From the NCBI GenBank assembly GCA_017541565.1, contig JAFXYU010000245.1, positions 1-9,224 on the forward strand: DNA of 9,224 bases. Direction: 5' to 3'. The translations under genes were made by a program, and so were the position numbers. Shown here piece after piece: positions 1 to 5,978 of the stretch (position 1 is its first letter; every line of letters starts with the position of its first letter). Below the pieces are notes generated by a model. The model ran no database searches, had not been told where the DNA came from, and worked only from the letters and a program-made list of their open reading frames with translations. This stretch comes from a bacterium. GTDB taxonomy: Bacteria > Cyanobacteriota > Vampirovibrionia > Gastranaerophilales > Gastranaerophilaceae.

Positions 1-1
1 A

Positions 2-31
2 GTAGTCAGAGCATTCCCGGTTGGTAAATAA
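2..31 (+). CDS. C-terminal tail of an upstream gene (partial)
   Basis: Only the end of this gene would be in the window. Reading from base 2 gives VVRAFPVGK and then TAA at 29-31. Reading from base 1 gives SSQSIPGW and then TAA at 25-27, so the frame is not certain, and the third frame has a stop at once. That a + strand gene ends here is inferred from the strong terminator about 18 bases further on. The residues are too few to name a product. Confidence 0.3.
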   Translation, partial: VVRAFPVGK

Positions 32-48
32 AGAAAGATATAGATGGG

Positions 49-79
49 AAAAAAGACCGAATTTAATTCGGTCTTTTTT
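49..79 (+). terminator. Rho-independent terminator
   Basis: A perfect 14-bp stem pairs 49-62 with 66-79 around a 3-base loop. Its core is GACCGAAT/ATTCGGTC (55-62 and 66-73), flanked by six A on the left and six T on the right. This is the classic form of an intrinsic terminator. Because both an A run and a T run are present, it could also stop transcription from the other strand. It ends the upstream gene and insulates the ATP-grasp gene that starts 34 bases later. Confidence 0.9.
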
Positions 80-91
80 GTGGAGTATAAT
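63..91 (+). promoter_or_regulatory. Possible promoter for the ATP-grasp gene
   Basis: A perfect -10 box TATAAT lies at 86-91. The hexamer 17 bases upstream (63-68, TTAATT) is a poor -35 match and falls in the terminator loop and stem. Transcription would start near 98, leaving a leader of about 16 bases that holds the AGAGGA ribosome binding site (105-110). The gene follows a terminator closely and so needs its own promoter, which supports the call, but the weak -35 leaves it uncertain. Confidence 0.4.
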
Positions 92-113
92 TACGATATA
101 GGAAAGAGGATAA

Positions 114-1274
114 ATGTTTATAATAGAAAAACCATACGCATCAGAACTGTTGGTGGATACAATACTTGAAAATGACTGGTATGTTCTGGATAATAAATCG
201 CTGAGAGATGCCGGAATTGAAGAAGGCGCATTTGAAATTATGCCGTCAGAGGTCGCTAAGGATTATTATTTAAAACAGGAATACCCAATGATATATTCTA
301 ATTCCGAAAATGCGATAAGTTGGGTTACGGAGAATTTGCCTCAGTCGAATTTGGCTTCATATATAAATTTTTTCAAAGATAAGATAGTATTTCGTGAACT
401 TTTACAGAAGATATATCCGGATTTTTATTTTAAAGCAATAGATTTAGATGATATGAAAAAACTCAAGCCTGAGGATATAAAATACCCTGCGGTAATTAAA
501 CCGGCATTCGGCTTTTTGAGTTTTGGTGTGCATACGGTGAGTGATCAGAGTGAATGGGCAAATGTCATAGTTTCAATAGAAAAAGAAATGAAACGAGCCG
601 AGGCTATGTATCCCGAAGATGTTATAAATTCATCAAAATATATCATTGAAGAGTATATACCGGGCGATGAATATGCGATAGATGCTTATTATGACAGAAA
701 TGGCAATCCTGTAATATTAAATATTTTTCAACATCCGTTAATGAATGAATCGGATGTAAGGGATAGGATATATTTAACATCTGCGGAAATAATGATTCGA
801 TATATGGCAAAATTCGATTTGCTTTTGAAACAGATTGGAGAAATAAAGGACGTAAGGAACTTTCCGTTTCATGCAGAAGTACGGGTTACGGATGACGGAA
901 AAATTATTCCGATAGAAATTAATCCAATGCGTTTTGCAGGTTGGTGTACAACAGATATTGCAAAATATGCTTGGGGAATTAATGTGTATGAATATTTTTA
1001 CAGGCAAATAAATCCGAATTGGAATGAGATTTTATCTGATGTTGATAGTAAAATATACTATTTTTCAATGGCAGAAGTCCCTTCTGACGTAAGCAGAGAT
1101 GAGATTCAAGGCTTTGATTATGATAAGTATCTTGCAAACTATTCAAATGTTGTCGAATTAAGAAGAATACATTTTAAACAGAATCCGTTGTTTGCCGTAA
1201 TATTTGGGTATACAAACGACAAATCGGAAATAGACAGAATTTTGCAATTAAATACAAGGGATTTTATACTATAA
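114..1274 (+). CDS. ATP-grasp domain protein, substrate unknown
   Basis: This 386-residue protein looks like a cytoplasmic ATP-grasp ligase. Members of this superfamily use ATP to make an acyl phosphate that is attacked by an amine, thiol or similar nucleophile. The N-terminal 85 residues should form the pre-ATP-grasp part. PAVIKPAFGF (125-134) carries the likely ATP-binding Lys129, and YIIEEYIPGDEYAID (176-190) the hinge glutamates. FHAEVRV (252-258) and IPIEINPMRF (265-274) give Glu255, Glu268 and Asn270, the usual Mg-ATP ligands, with Arg273 close by. The set looks complete, so the enzyme should be active. AGAGGA lies three bases before the ATG and supports this start. It has its own transcription unit and is convergent with the formyltransferase gene, whose 3' end it overlaps by 11 bases. 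The last 75 residues match nothing I recognise, and I cannot name the substrate. Confidence 0.85.
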   Translation: MFIIEKPYASELLVDTILENDWYVLDNKSLRDAGIEEGAFEIMPSEVAKDYYLKQEYPMIYSNSENAISWVTENLPQSNLASYINFFKDKIVFRELLQKIYPDFYFKAIDLDDMKKLKPEDIKYPAVIKPAFGFLSFGVHTVSDQSEWANVIVSIEKEMKRAEAMYPEDVINSSKYIIEEYIPGDEYAIDAYYDRNGNPVILNIFQHPLMNESDVRDRIYLTSAEIMIRYMAKFDLLLKQIGEIKDVRNFPFHAEVRVTDDGKIIPIEINPMRFAGWCTTDIAKYAWGINVYEYFYRQINPNWNEILSDVDSKIYYFSMAEVPSDVSRDEIQGFDYDKYLANYSNVVELRRIHFKQNPLFAVIFGYTNDKSEIDRILQLNTRDFIL

Positions 1275-2220
1275 TATTGCCGATGGTGATTTCATTTTTG
1301 AGATAGTTTGAAATAAAAGGTCTGTCGTATGGTTTTTCATGCATAACTTTGAATATAATTATTTTATTATCACCGCATAAGACACCTATTTTGTTATTTT
1401 TTGTATCACAACTTGTAATAATTCTTGAATCTTTAAAGTCAGTGTCATTGTCAGTGATTTCTATTCCTTCATGGCAAGCATATAGACAAGTCGTATTATG
1501 GTAAAAATATGCATGCCCCCACGGGTGAATAGCGCGAATAAGTGCCGCATTTTCATCGGCGCTGTTTCTAAAATCCAGTTCCAAGTCAGAAGGGTGGGAA
1601 TAGTAGGATGCCCTATCTTCTCTTTGAGAGAGAGGAATAATTATGTCTTCGCTTAAATCCTTTAGAAGTTCGCAAACAACTCCCCTTGCGGTTAGTACAG
1701 TTCTTTGTTTGAGAGATTCTCCGGTATCAGAGGGAAATATTTTGATTTCTTCTTGTGCAAGGATTGCTCCGGTATCGTATTCATCTGTTACGAGGTGGAA
1801 TGTTATACCGCCGAATGCTTCTTGGTTTCTTATAGTCCAAAAATAAGGGTTTGGACCTCGGTATTTTGGCAACAGAGACGGGTGTGCGTTTATTGTTGCA
1901 ATTTTAGGTAAATCATAAATTTCTTTTGAAATTCTTTCCCCCCAAGAACCTACAAGAATTATATCCGGATTTAGTTTTAGAAGTTCTTTTTTAAATTTTT
2001 CAGTGTTTACTCCTGCTGCATCAATTTCATGGGGGTTATAACTTTTTATATAGTTATAATCCAAAGATGGATTAAAAATGTCTTTAAGTTTTCTTATTAG
2101 CGGATTGTATTTAATTCTTTCGTTTCTGAAAACACCCGCAATTTCGCAATTTGCATCAAGTGTGCCCGCGATCAGGTTGGTAAACATTCCGCCGTAACCT
2201 ATGATAACAACTTTAAGCAT
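1264..2220 (-). CDS. Formyltransferase of the methionyl-tRNA formyltransferase (Fmt/GART) family
   Basis: At 318 residues it matches the usual Fmt length. The N-terminal Rossmann-like formyltransferase domain covers about 1-200. The catalytic triad is visible: Asn111 and His113 in TINAHPSLLPKYRG (109-122), and Asp149 in FHLVTDEYDTG (141-151), where His142 also matches the GART active site. A second domain (about 205-318) contains IRAIHPWGHAYF (228-239), which resembles the IRAxNPWPGAYF element of Fmt. Fmt uses 10-formyl-THF to formylate initiator Met-tRNA. Two points are unlike textbook Fmt: PNPYFW follows YRG where Fmt has AAPIQ-type residues, and the Asp loop looks more like GART. It could therefore be the genome's Fmt or a formyltransferase acting on a sugar or other amine. 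It is the last gene of the operon. Its ATG lies inside the end of ribF (22-base overlap, different frame), which suggests translational coupling; AGGA lies a few bases upstream. Confidence 0.8.
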   Translation of the reverse strand: MLKVVIIGYGGMFTNLIAGTLDANCEIAGVFRNERIKYNPLIRKLKDIFNPSLDYNYIKSYNPHEIDAAGVNTEKFKKELLKLNPDIILVGSWGERISKEIYDLPKIATINAHPSLLPKYRGPNPYFWTIRNQEAFGGITFHLVTDEYDTGAILAQEEIKIFPSDTGESLKQRTVLTARGVVCELLKDLSEDIIIPLSQREDRASYYSHPSDLELDFRNSADENAALIRAIHPWGHAYFYHNTTCLYACHEGIEITDNDTDFKDSRIITSCDTKNNKIGVLCGDNKIIIFKVMHEKPYDRPFISNYLKNEITIGNIIV

Positions 2221-3047
2221 TCTTCTTTGTCCTTTTGTAATTGTATTTTTAGATCTTCCAGTCTTGAAAATTTTTTTTCATCCCGTATTTTTTCCAATAT
2301 GTTAACTGTAAGTTTTTTACCGTACAAGTCACCTTGAAAATTAATCAAATGAACTTCAACAATCGGCTTATTTTTTCCTGTAACGGTTGGTTTGACTCCA
2401 TAATTCATAATTCCCAAATGTTTGTCTGTTTTTATAATATATGCACCAAACGGTATTTTTACTATTTCTTTGGGATAATCAAAATTTGCAGTCGGAAAAC
2501 CTATTTGTCGTCCGAGTTTATTCCCCTGTATTATAGTTCCTTCCAGTATAAAATTACTTCCCAACAATTTATTTGCTTTTTTGATGTCACCGCTTTTTAA
2601 ACAATTTTTAATGAGAGTTGAACTAACGATTTCATTATCAATTGTTACCGGAGGAGTACAAATATATGTAAAATTACCATCATATTTTTTTAAAAAGTCC
2701 GGAGTTCCTGTTTTATTAAAACCAAAAGTATAATTAAAGCCGGTAGAAACAGATTCGGGATTATATTTTTTTATAATTGAATTTAAGTATTCTTCCGCAC
2801 TAATACGATGAACTTTATCAAAATCATCCGCAACAACCTCGTCAACTCCATGTAGTTTTAATTTTTTAATGGAGTTTTCCCTTGAGAAAATATATTCTGC
2901 AGGTTTACCAAAAAATTTTGCCGGAGAATCATTCAGTGTTAATAAAACAACTTTATTACCGATTTTAAAATTGACTGCGGATTCAATTACTGCTTGATGT
3001 CCGATATGTACTCCGTCAAAAAACCCTAATACTAAACTCGTTCTCAT
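2199..3047 (-). CDS. ribF: Bifunctional riboflavin kinase / FAD synthetase
   Basis: This enzyme phosphorylates riboflavin to FMN and then adenylylates FMN to FAD. The N-terminal nucleotidyltransferase domain has GFFDGVHIGHQ (8-18), with the HxGH nucleotide-binding motif, then STGFNYTFGFNKTG (101-114) and VSSTLIK (141-147). The C-terminal flavokinase domain has LGRQIGFPTANF (178-189), whose PTAN segment binds Mg-ATP, then VEVHLINF (230-237) with the likely catalytic Glu231, and IRDEKKF (254-260). At 282 residues it is slightly short for RibF because it starts only eight residues before the first motif; no motif is missing. No good Shine-Dalgarno precedes the ATG, which lies two bases after the stop of the small upstream gene, so translation probably depends on coupling to that gene. 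It overlaps the formyltransferase gene downstream. Confidence 0.95.
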   Translation of the reverse strand: MRTSLVLGFFDGVHIGHQAVIESAVNFKIGNKVVLLTLNDSPAKFFGKPAEYIFSRENSIKKLKLHGVDEVVADDFDKVHRISAEEYLNSIIKKYNPESVSTGFNYTFGFNKTGTPDFLKKYDGNFTYICTPPVTIDNEIVSSTLIKNCLKSGDIKKANKLLGSNFILEGTIIQGNKLGRQIGFPTANFDYPKEIVKIPFGAYIIKTDKHLGIMNYGVKPTVTGKNKPIVEVHLINFQGDLYGKKLTVNILEKIRDEKKFSRLEDLKIQLQKDKEECLKLLS

Positions 3048-3049
3048 AA

Positions 3050-3280
3050 CTATGCAATTACGTTGAGTTTCTGTCCCAAAATTCTGTTATGGCAAAAATT
3101 TTGCCATTCATTGATATTTTCGTACACTTTTGAAAGTTTTTCGTGCTGCTGTGATTTTCTTGTTGTAAAGGGTGATAAAGAATTAAATGAAGTATCTCCA
3201 ATTTGGTCAATCTGCTTGTTATAACTAAACGGTAATGAGTTGTAAAGCCCTTCTGACATTGAAATTGCAGAAACTATCAT
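3050..3280 (-). CDS. Small protein of unknown function, first gene of the ribF operon
   Basis: A 76-residue protein beginning MIVSAISMSEGLYNSLPF and ending ILGQKLNVIA. I do not recognise a family. The first 45 residues are rich in Ser, Asn and Thr and look flexible. About 46-70 (HEKLSKVYENINEWQNFCHN) looks like an amphipathic helix with one Cys (63). There is no signal peptide or membrane segment. The frame extends to 3343, but the start at 3280 is better: AAAGGGG (3286-3292) sits five bases upstream, and an extended -10 promoter at 3301-3306 would start transcription after the longer start codon. The gene ends two bases before ribF, so the two are surely co-transcribed. No function can be given from sequence alone. 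Confidence 0.7.
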   Translation of the reverse strand: MIVSAISMSEGLYNSLPFSYNKQIDQIGDTSFNSLSPFTTRKSQQHEKLSKVYENINEWQNFCHNRILGQKLNVIA

Positions 3281-3285
3281 GGTCA

Positions 3286-3292
3286 CCCCTTT
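3286..3292 (-). promoter_or_regulatory. Ribosome binding site deciding the start of the 76-residue protein
   Basis: On the - strand this reads AAAGGGG, five bases before the ATG at 3278-3280. It is among the strongest Shine-Dalgarno sequences in the window. It favours the shorter protein over a start at 3343, which has no such site. Confidence 0.75.
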
Positions 3293-3300
3293 CTGTCCTG

Positions 3301-3329
3301 ATTTTAACATAACAAATATTTTTGCGCAA
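3301..3329 (-). promoter_or_regulatory. Promoter of the small protein-ribF-formyltransferase operon
   Basis: Read on the - strand there is a -35 box TTGCGC (3324-3329), a spacer of exactly 17 bases, and a -10 box TAAAAT (3301-3306) preceded by TGT, which makes an extended -10. Transcription would begin about seven bases later, leaving a short leader with the AAAGGGG site. The -35 lies inside the palindrome TTGCGCAA (3322-3329). Confidence 0.65.
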
Positions 3330-3360
3330 TAGGAATTAATCAAATTTCAAATAAACTTTT

Positions 3361-3366
3361 GAGGAA
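3361..3366 (+). promoter_or_regulatory. Ribosome binding site favouring a TTG start for the radical SAM gene
   Basis: GAGGAA lies at 3361-3366. It is too close to the TTG at 3367 and too far from the ATG at 3391 (24 bases between). It is well placed for the TTG at 3373, with six bases between. The same GAGGAATT string precedes the ribonuclease gene at a similar distance, which supports its use. Confidence 0.55.
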
Positions 3367-3372
3367 TTGATT

Positions 3373-5958
3373 TTGTTGTATCATAAAACTATGAACTGTT
3401 TTTTTAGAGAACAACATGAAGCGCTCTATAGAGCAGCCAAGCCATATCAGTATGTGGGAGGGGAATTTCTGTCCTATAATAAAGATTTTAAGGATGCTTC
3501 CCTAAGATTTGCATTTGTTTTTCCGGATAAGTATGAAATCGGAATAAGCAACTTGGGGGTTAGGATAATATATGACAGAGTAAATCAGATTGAGCGTTTT
3601 CTTGCAGACAGAGCGTATGCTCCGGAACCGGATTTTAAGCCGGAGTTTTTATATGGTGTGGAAACTAAACATCCGTTAAAAGATTTTGACGGTATAGGTT
3701 TTTCCCTTCAGTATGAACTTTCTTATCCTACGGTTTTAAAAATGCTTGAGATGTCAGGCGTTGGTGTGAAAAATTCGGAAAGAAAAGAAGACGAACCTAT
3801 TGTTTTTGCCGGCGGTCCCTGTGCTTTTAACCCGCTGCCGATGAAAGATTTTATTGATGTTTTTTGTATCGGAGACGGTGAAGACATGATGGTAGAGGTT
3901 TGCGAAGTTCTTGAAAAAACTAAAGGAAAATCAAGAAAAGAGAAAATTAATGAATTATGCAAAATTGAAGGATGCTGGAGTTGGGGTGTAAATAACCTTG
4001 TAAATAAAAGAATCTCGCCTTTAACTTATGAGAATGCTTCTACTTCCTATCCTATTCCGTTTTCAGGTTCGGTGCACGATAGAGCCATTGTTGAAATCAG
4101 GCGCGGATGCGGACGAATGTGTCGTTTTTGTCAACCGGGGCATGTAACACTTCCGATAAGGGAACGAGAAGCGGAAGATATAATTAAAATCACAAAAGAA
4201 CTTATTAATAATACCGGATACGAAGAATATTCCCTGCTCTCTTTGTCTTCAAATGATTATTCAAATATTGCGGAAGTTATTAAAGAACTTTCCGTGGATT
4301 TTAATAAACGTAAGATTAATGTTTCCCTTCCCAGTCAGAGGATAGACGGGTTCAGTCTGGAACTTGCCAATTTAATGCAGTCAGTGCGGAAAGCCGGCAT
4401 GACACTTGCTCCCGAAGCAGGTAGTCAACGACTGCGAAACGTTATCAAAAAGAATATTTCCGAAGAACAGATTGTGAATGCGGCGCTTACTCTTTATGAA
4501 AACGGTTGGAGTAAATTAAAATTCTATTTTATTGCAGGACTTCCGACTGAAACTTTAAAAGATATGGATGAAATGGCAGAACTTTTGTCCAAAATAAAAT
4601 ATTTGGCAAAACAAATAAAACGGGAAAAAGGACTCAATTATGGATTTGAAATCACTTGTACGCTTTCAATTTTTGTACCAAAACCATTTACTCCGTTTCA
4701 ATGGTGCGGTCAAACGGATATGACCGAAGTCAGAGAACATATAAACTATTTAAAAGAAAAGACGAAACATATAAAAGGACTTAAAATTAATTATCACGAA
4801 AGTTCTGTTTCTCAAATTGAAGCAGTTTTAACTCGCGGGGATGAAAGCCTATGTAATTATATTTATTCCCTGTATAAAAAAGGCTGCTACCTTGATGCTT
4901 GGGGTGAGTTTTTTAATAAAGATATCTGGTGGAAAGCGGCGGAAGAATTGGGTTTTTCTCTTGAAGAAAAAGCAAAAAAAGAATATGCACCGGAAGAAAG
5001 ATTGCCGTGGGATTTTATAAATACCGGACTTTCAAGCGAGTGGTTAAAAAATGAATACATTGAATCCTTTAATCAACCCTGTGAATATAATCTTCAACCG
5101 ACATGCGAACATAAATGTGTCAATTGCGGCGTTTGTTCTTCTCTAAAAACAAAAAAAGTTTTGGCAAAACCCTATAAAGCGGCACAAGAGGCTCAAAAAG
5201 TCGTTAATGTAAAGCCGCAAGACCCGACAAAAGCCAATCGTGACCCGAGTATTCCGATATACAAGTACAGACTGAAAATTACTAAAAAAGGACTTCTAAG
5301 ATATTTTTCACATCTTGATTGGCAGAACACTTTCCATAAATGTCTACAAAGGACAGGGTTGAATGTTGTATATTCGCTTGGATTTAACCCTGCAATGAAA
5401 GTTTCTATGGGAATTGCACTTCCTCTGTTTGCGGAGAGCGAGGGCGAACTTGTTGATATTGAATTGTATGATAATATTCAGGAGCAGAATTTGGCGGATA
5501 TAATTAATCCTAAGCTTCCTGAAGGTGCAAAAGTTATTGATGTAAAACAGATTGAGCGTTCGGCTCCGGCTGTTGATATCTCTGCGCATTGGGCTGAGTA
5601 TAAGATTAAACCGTACATTAAAGAGCAAATATATAACGGGCAAAGAGTTTCCGATACATTTTCCCACCCGCTTTACAATTATGAAAAATTTAGGTATGAT
5701 GTAGAAAGAGTTTTATCTTCGGAAAGTGTTTTCATCACGAAGAAAAACAAAAAAGGTATTGAAAAAACAACAGATTTTAAGAAATCTATAGGGACATATA
5801 GATTTGAAGATGACAGTCTGTTTATACACCTCAAAACCGGTCAAGGATCAGAAATTCCTGCACTTCGTGCGGATGATCTTATGAAACTTGTGGACGAAAA
5901 TCAGATTTTCGAAATTACGAGAATGAAATTCCTTGACGAAAAACTAAGAGAAATGTAG
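3373..5958 (+). CDS. TIGR03960-type radical SAM protein fused to a DUF2344 (TIGR03936) domain
   Basis: 861 residues from the TTG start; the first ATG, at 3391, would remove six. The N-terminal part matches the so-called B12-binding-like region of TIGR03960: YEIGISNLG (54-62), GFSLQYELSY (109-118) and AGGPCAFNP (146-154). I see no DxHxxG cobalamin motif there. The radical SAM core follows, with its [4Fe-4S] site CGRMCRFC (Cys246, Cys250, Cys253). A second cysteine cluster (Cys578, Cys582, Cys585, Cys588; spacing 3-2-2) could hold another cluster or zinc. From about residue 630 the DUF2344 domain starts with YKYRLKITKKGLLRYFSHLDW and contains SLGFNPAMKVSMGIALPL. In many bacteria these are two adjacent genes; here they are one chain. 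The family's reaction is not known. Its usual position beside RNase E/G, as here (20 bases apart), hints at RNA or ribosome metabolism. It is the first gene of the + strand group. Confidence 0.9.
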   Translation: MLYHKTMNCFFREQHEALYRAAKPYQYVGGEFLSYNKDFKDASLRFAFVFPDKYEIGISNLGVRIIYDRVNQIERFLADRAYAPEPDFKPEFLYGVETKHPLKDFDGIGFSLQYELSYPTVLKMLEMSGVGVKNSERKEDEPIVFAGGPCAFNPLPMKDFIDVFCIGDGEDMMVEVCEVLEKTKGKSRKEKINELCKIEGCWSWGVNNLVNKRISPLTYENASTSYPIPFSGSVHDRAIVEIRRGCGRMCRFCQPGHVTLPIREREAEDIIKITKELINNTGYEEYSLLSLSSNDYSNIAEVIKELSVDFNKRKINVSLPSQRIDGFSLELANLMQSVRKAGMTLAPEAGSQRLRNVIKKNISEEQIVNAALTLYENGWSKLKFYFIAGLPTETLKDMDEMAELLSKIKYLAKQIKREKGLNYGFEITCTLSIFVPKPFTPFQWCGQTDMTEVREHINYLKEKTKHIKGLKINYHESSVSQIEAVLTRGDESLCNYIYSLYKKGCYLDAWGEFFNKDIWWKAAEELGFSLEEKAKKEYAPEERLPWDFINTGLSSEWLKNEYIESFNQPCEYNLQPTCEHKCVNCGVCSSLKTKKVLAKPYKAAQEAQKVVNVKPQDPTKANRDPSIPIYKYRLKITKKGLLRYFSHLDWQNTFHKCLQRTGLNVVYSLGFNPAMKVSMGIALPLFAESEGELVDIELYDNIQEQNLADIINPKLPEGAKVIDVKQIERSAPAVDISAHWAEYKIKPYIKEQIYNGQRVSDTFSHPLYNYEKFRYDVERVLSSESVFITKKNKKGIEKTTDFKKSIGTYRFEDDSLFIHLKTGQGSEIPALRADDLMKLVDENQIFEITRMKFLDEKLREM

Positions 5959-5963
5959 ATATT

Positions 5964-5970
5964 AAGAGGA
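5964..5970 (+). promoter_or_regulatory. Ribosome binding site of the ribonuclease gene
   Basis: AAGAGGA ends eight bases before the ATG at 5979. It lies in the 20-base gap after the radical SAM gene, where there is no room for a terminator, so the two genes are read as one transcript. Confidence 0.75.
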
Positions 5971-5978
5971 ATTAAAAA

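Noticed and set aside
774..1007. Open frame on the - strand inside the ATP-grasp gene
   Set aside because: It lies fully opposite a gene with a clear family signature, has no ribosome binding site of note, and its product looks like random composition. The same holds for - strand frames at 3723-3962, 5344-5667, 6275-6526, 6723-6938 and 8651-8872, and for + strand frames at 1643-1911 and 2334-2600.
3281..3343. Longer, 97-residue version of the small protein before ribF
   Set aside because: The upstream ATG has no Shine-Dalgarno and lies before the predicted transcript start, whereas the ATG at 3280 has a strong site.
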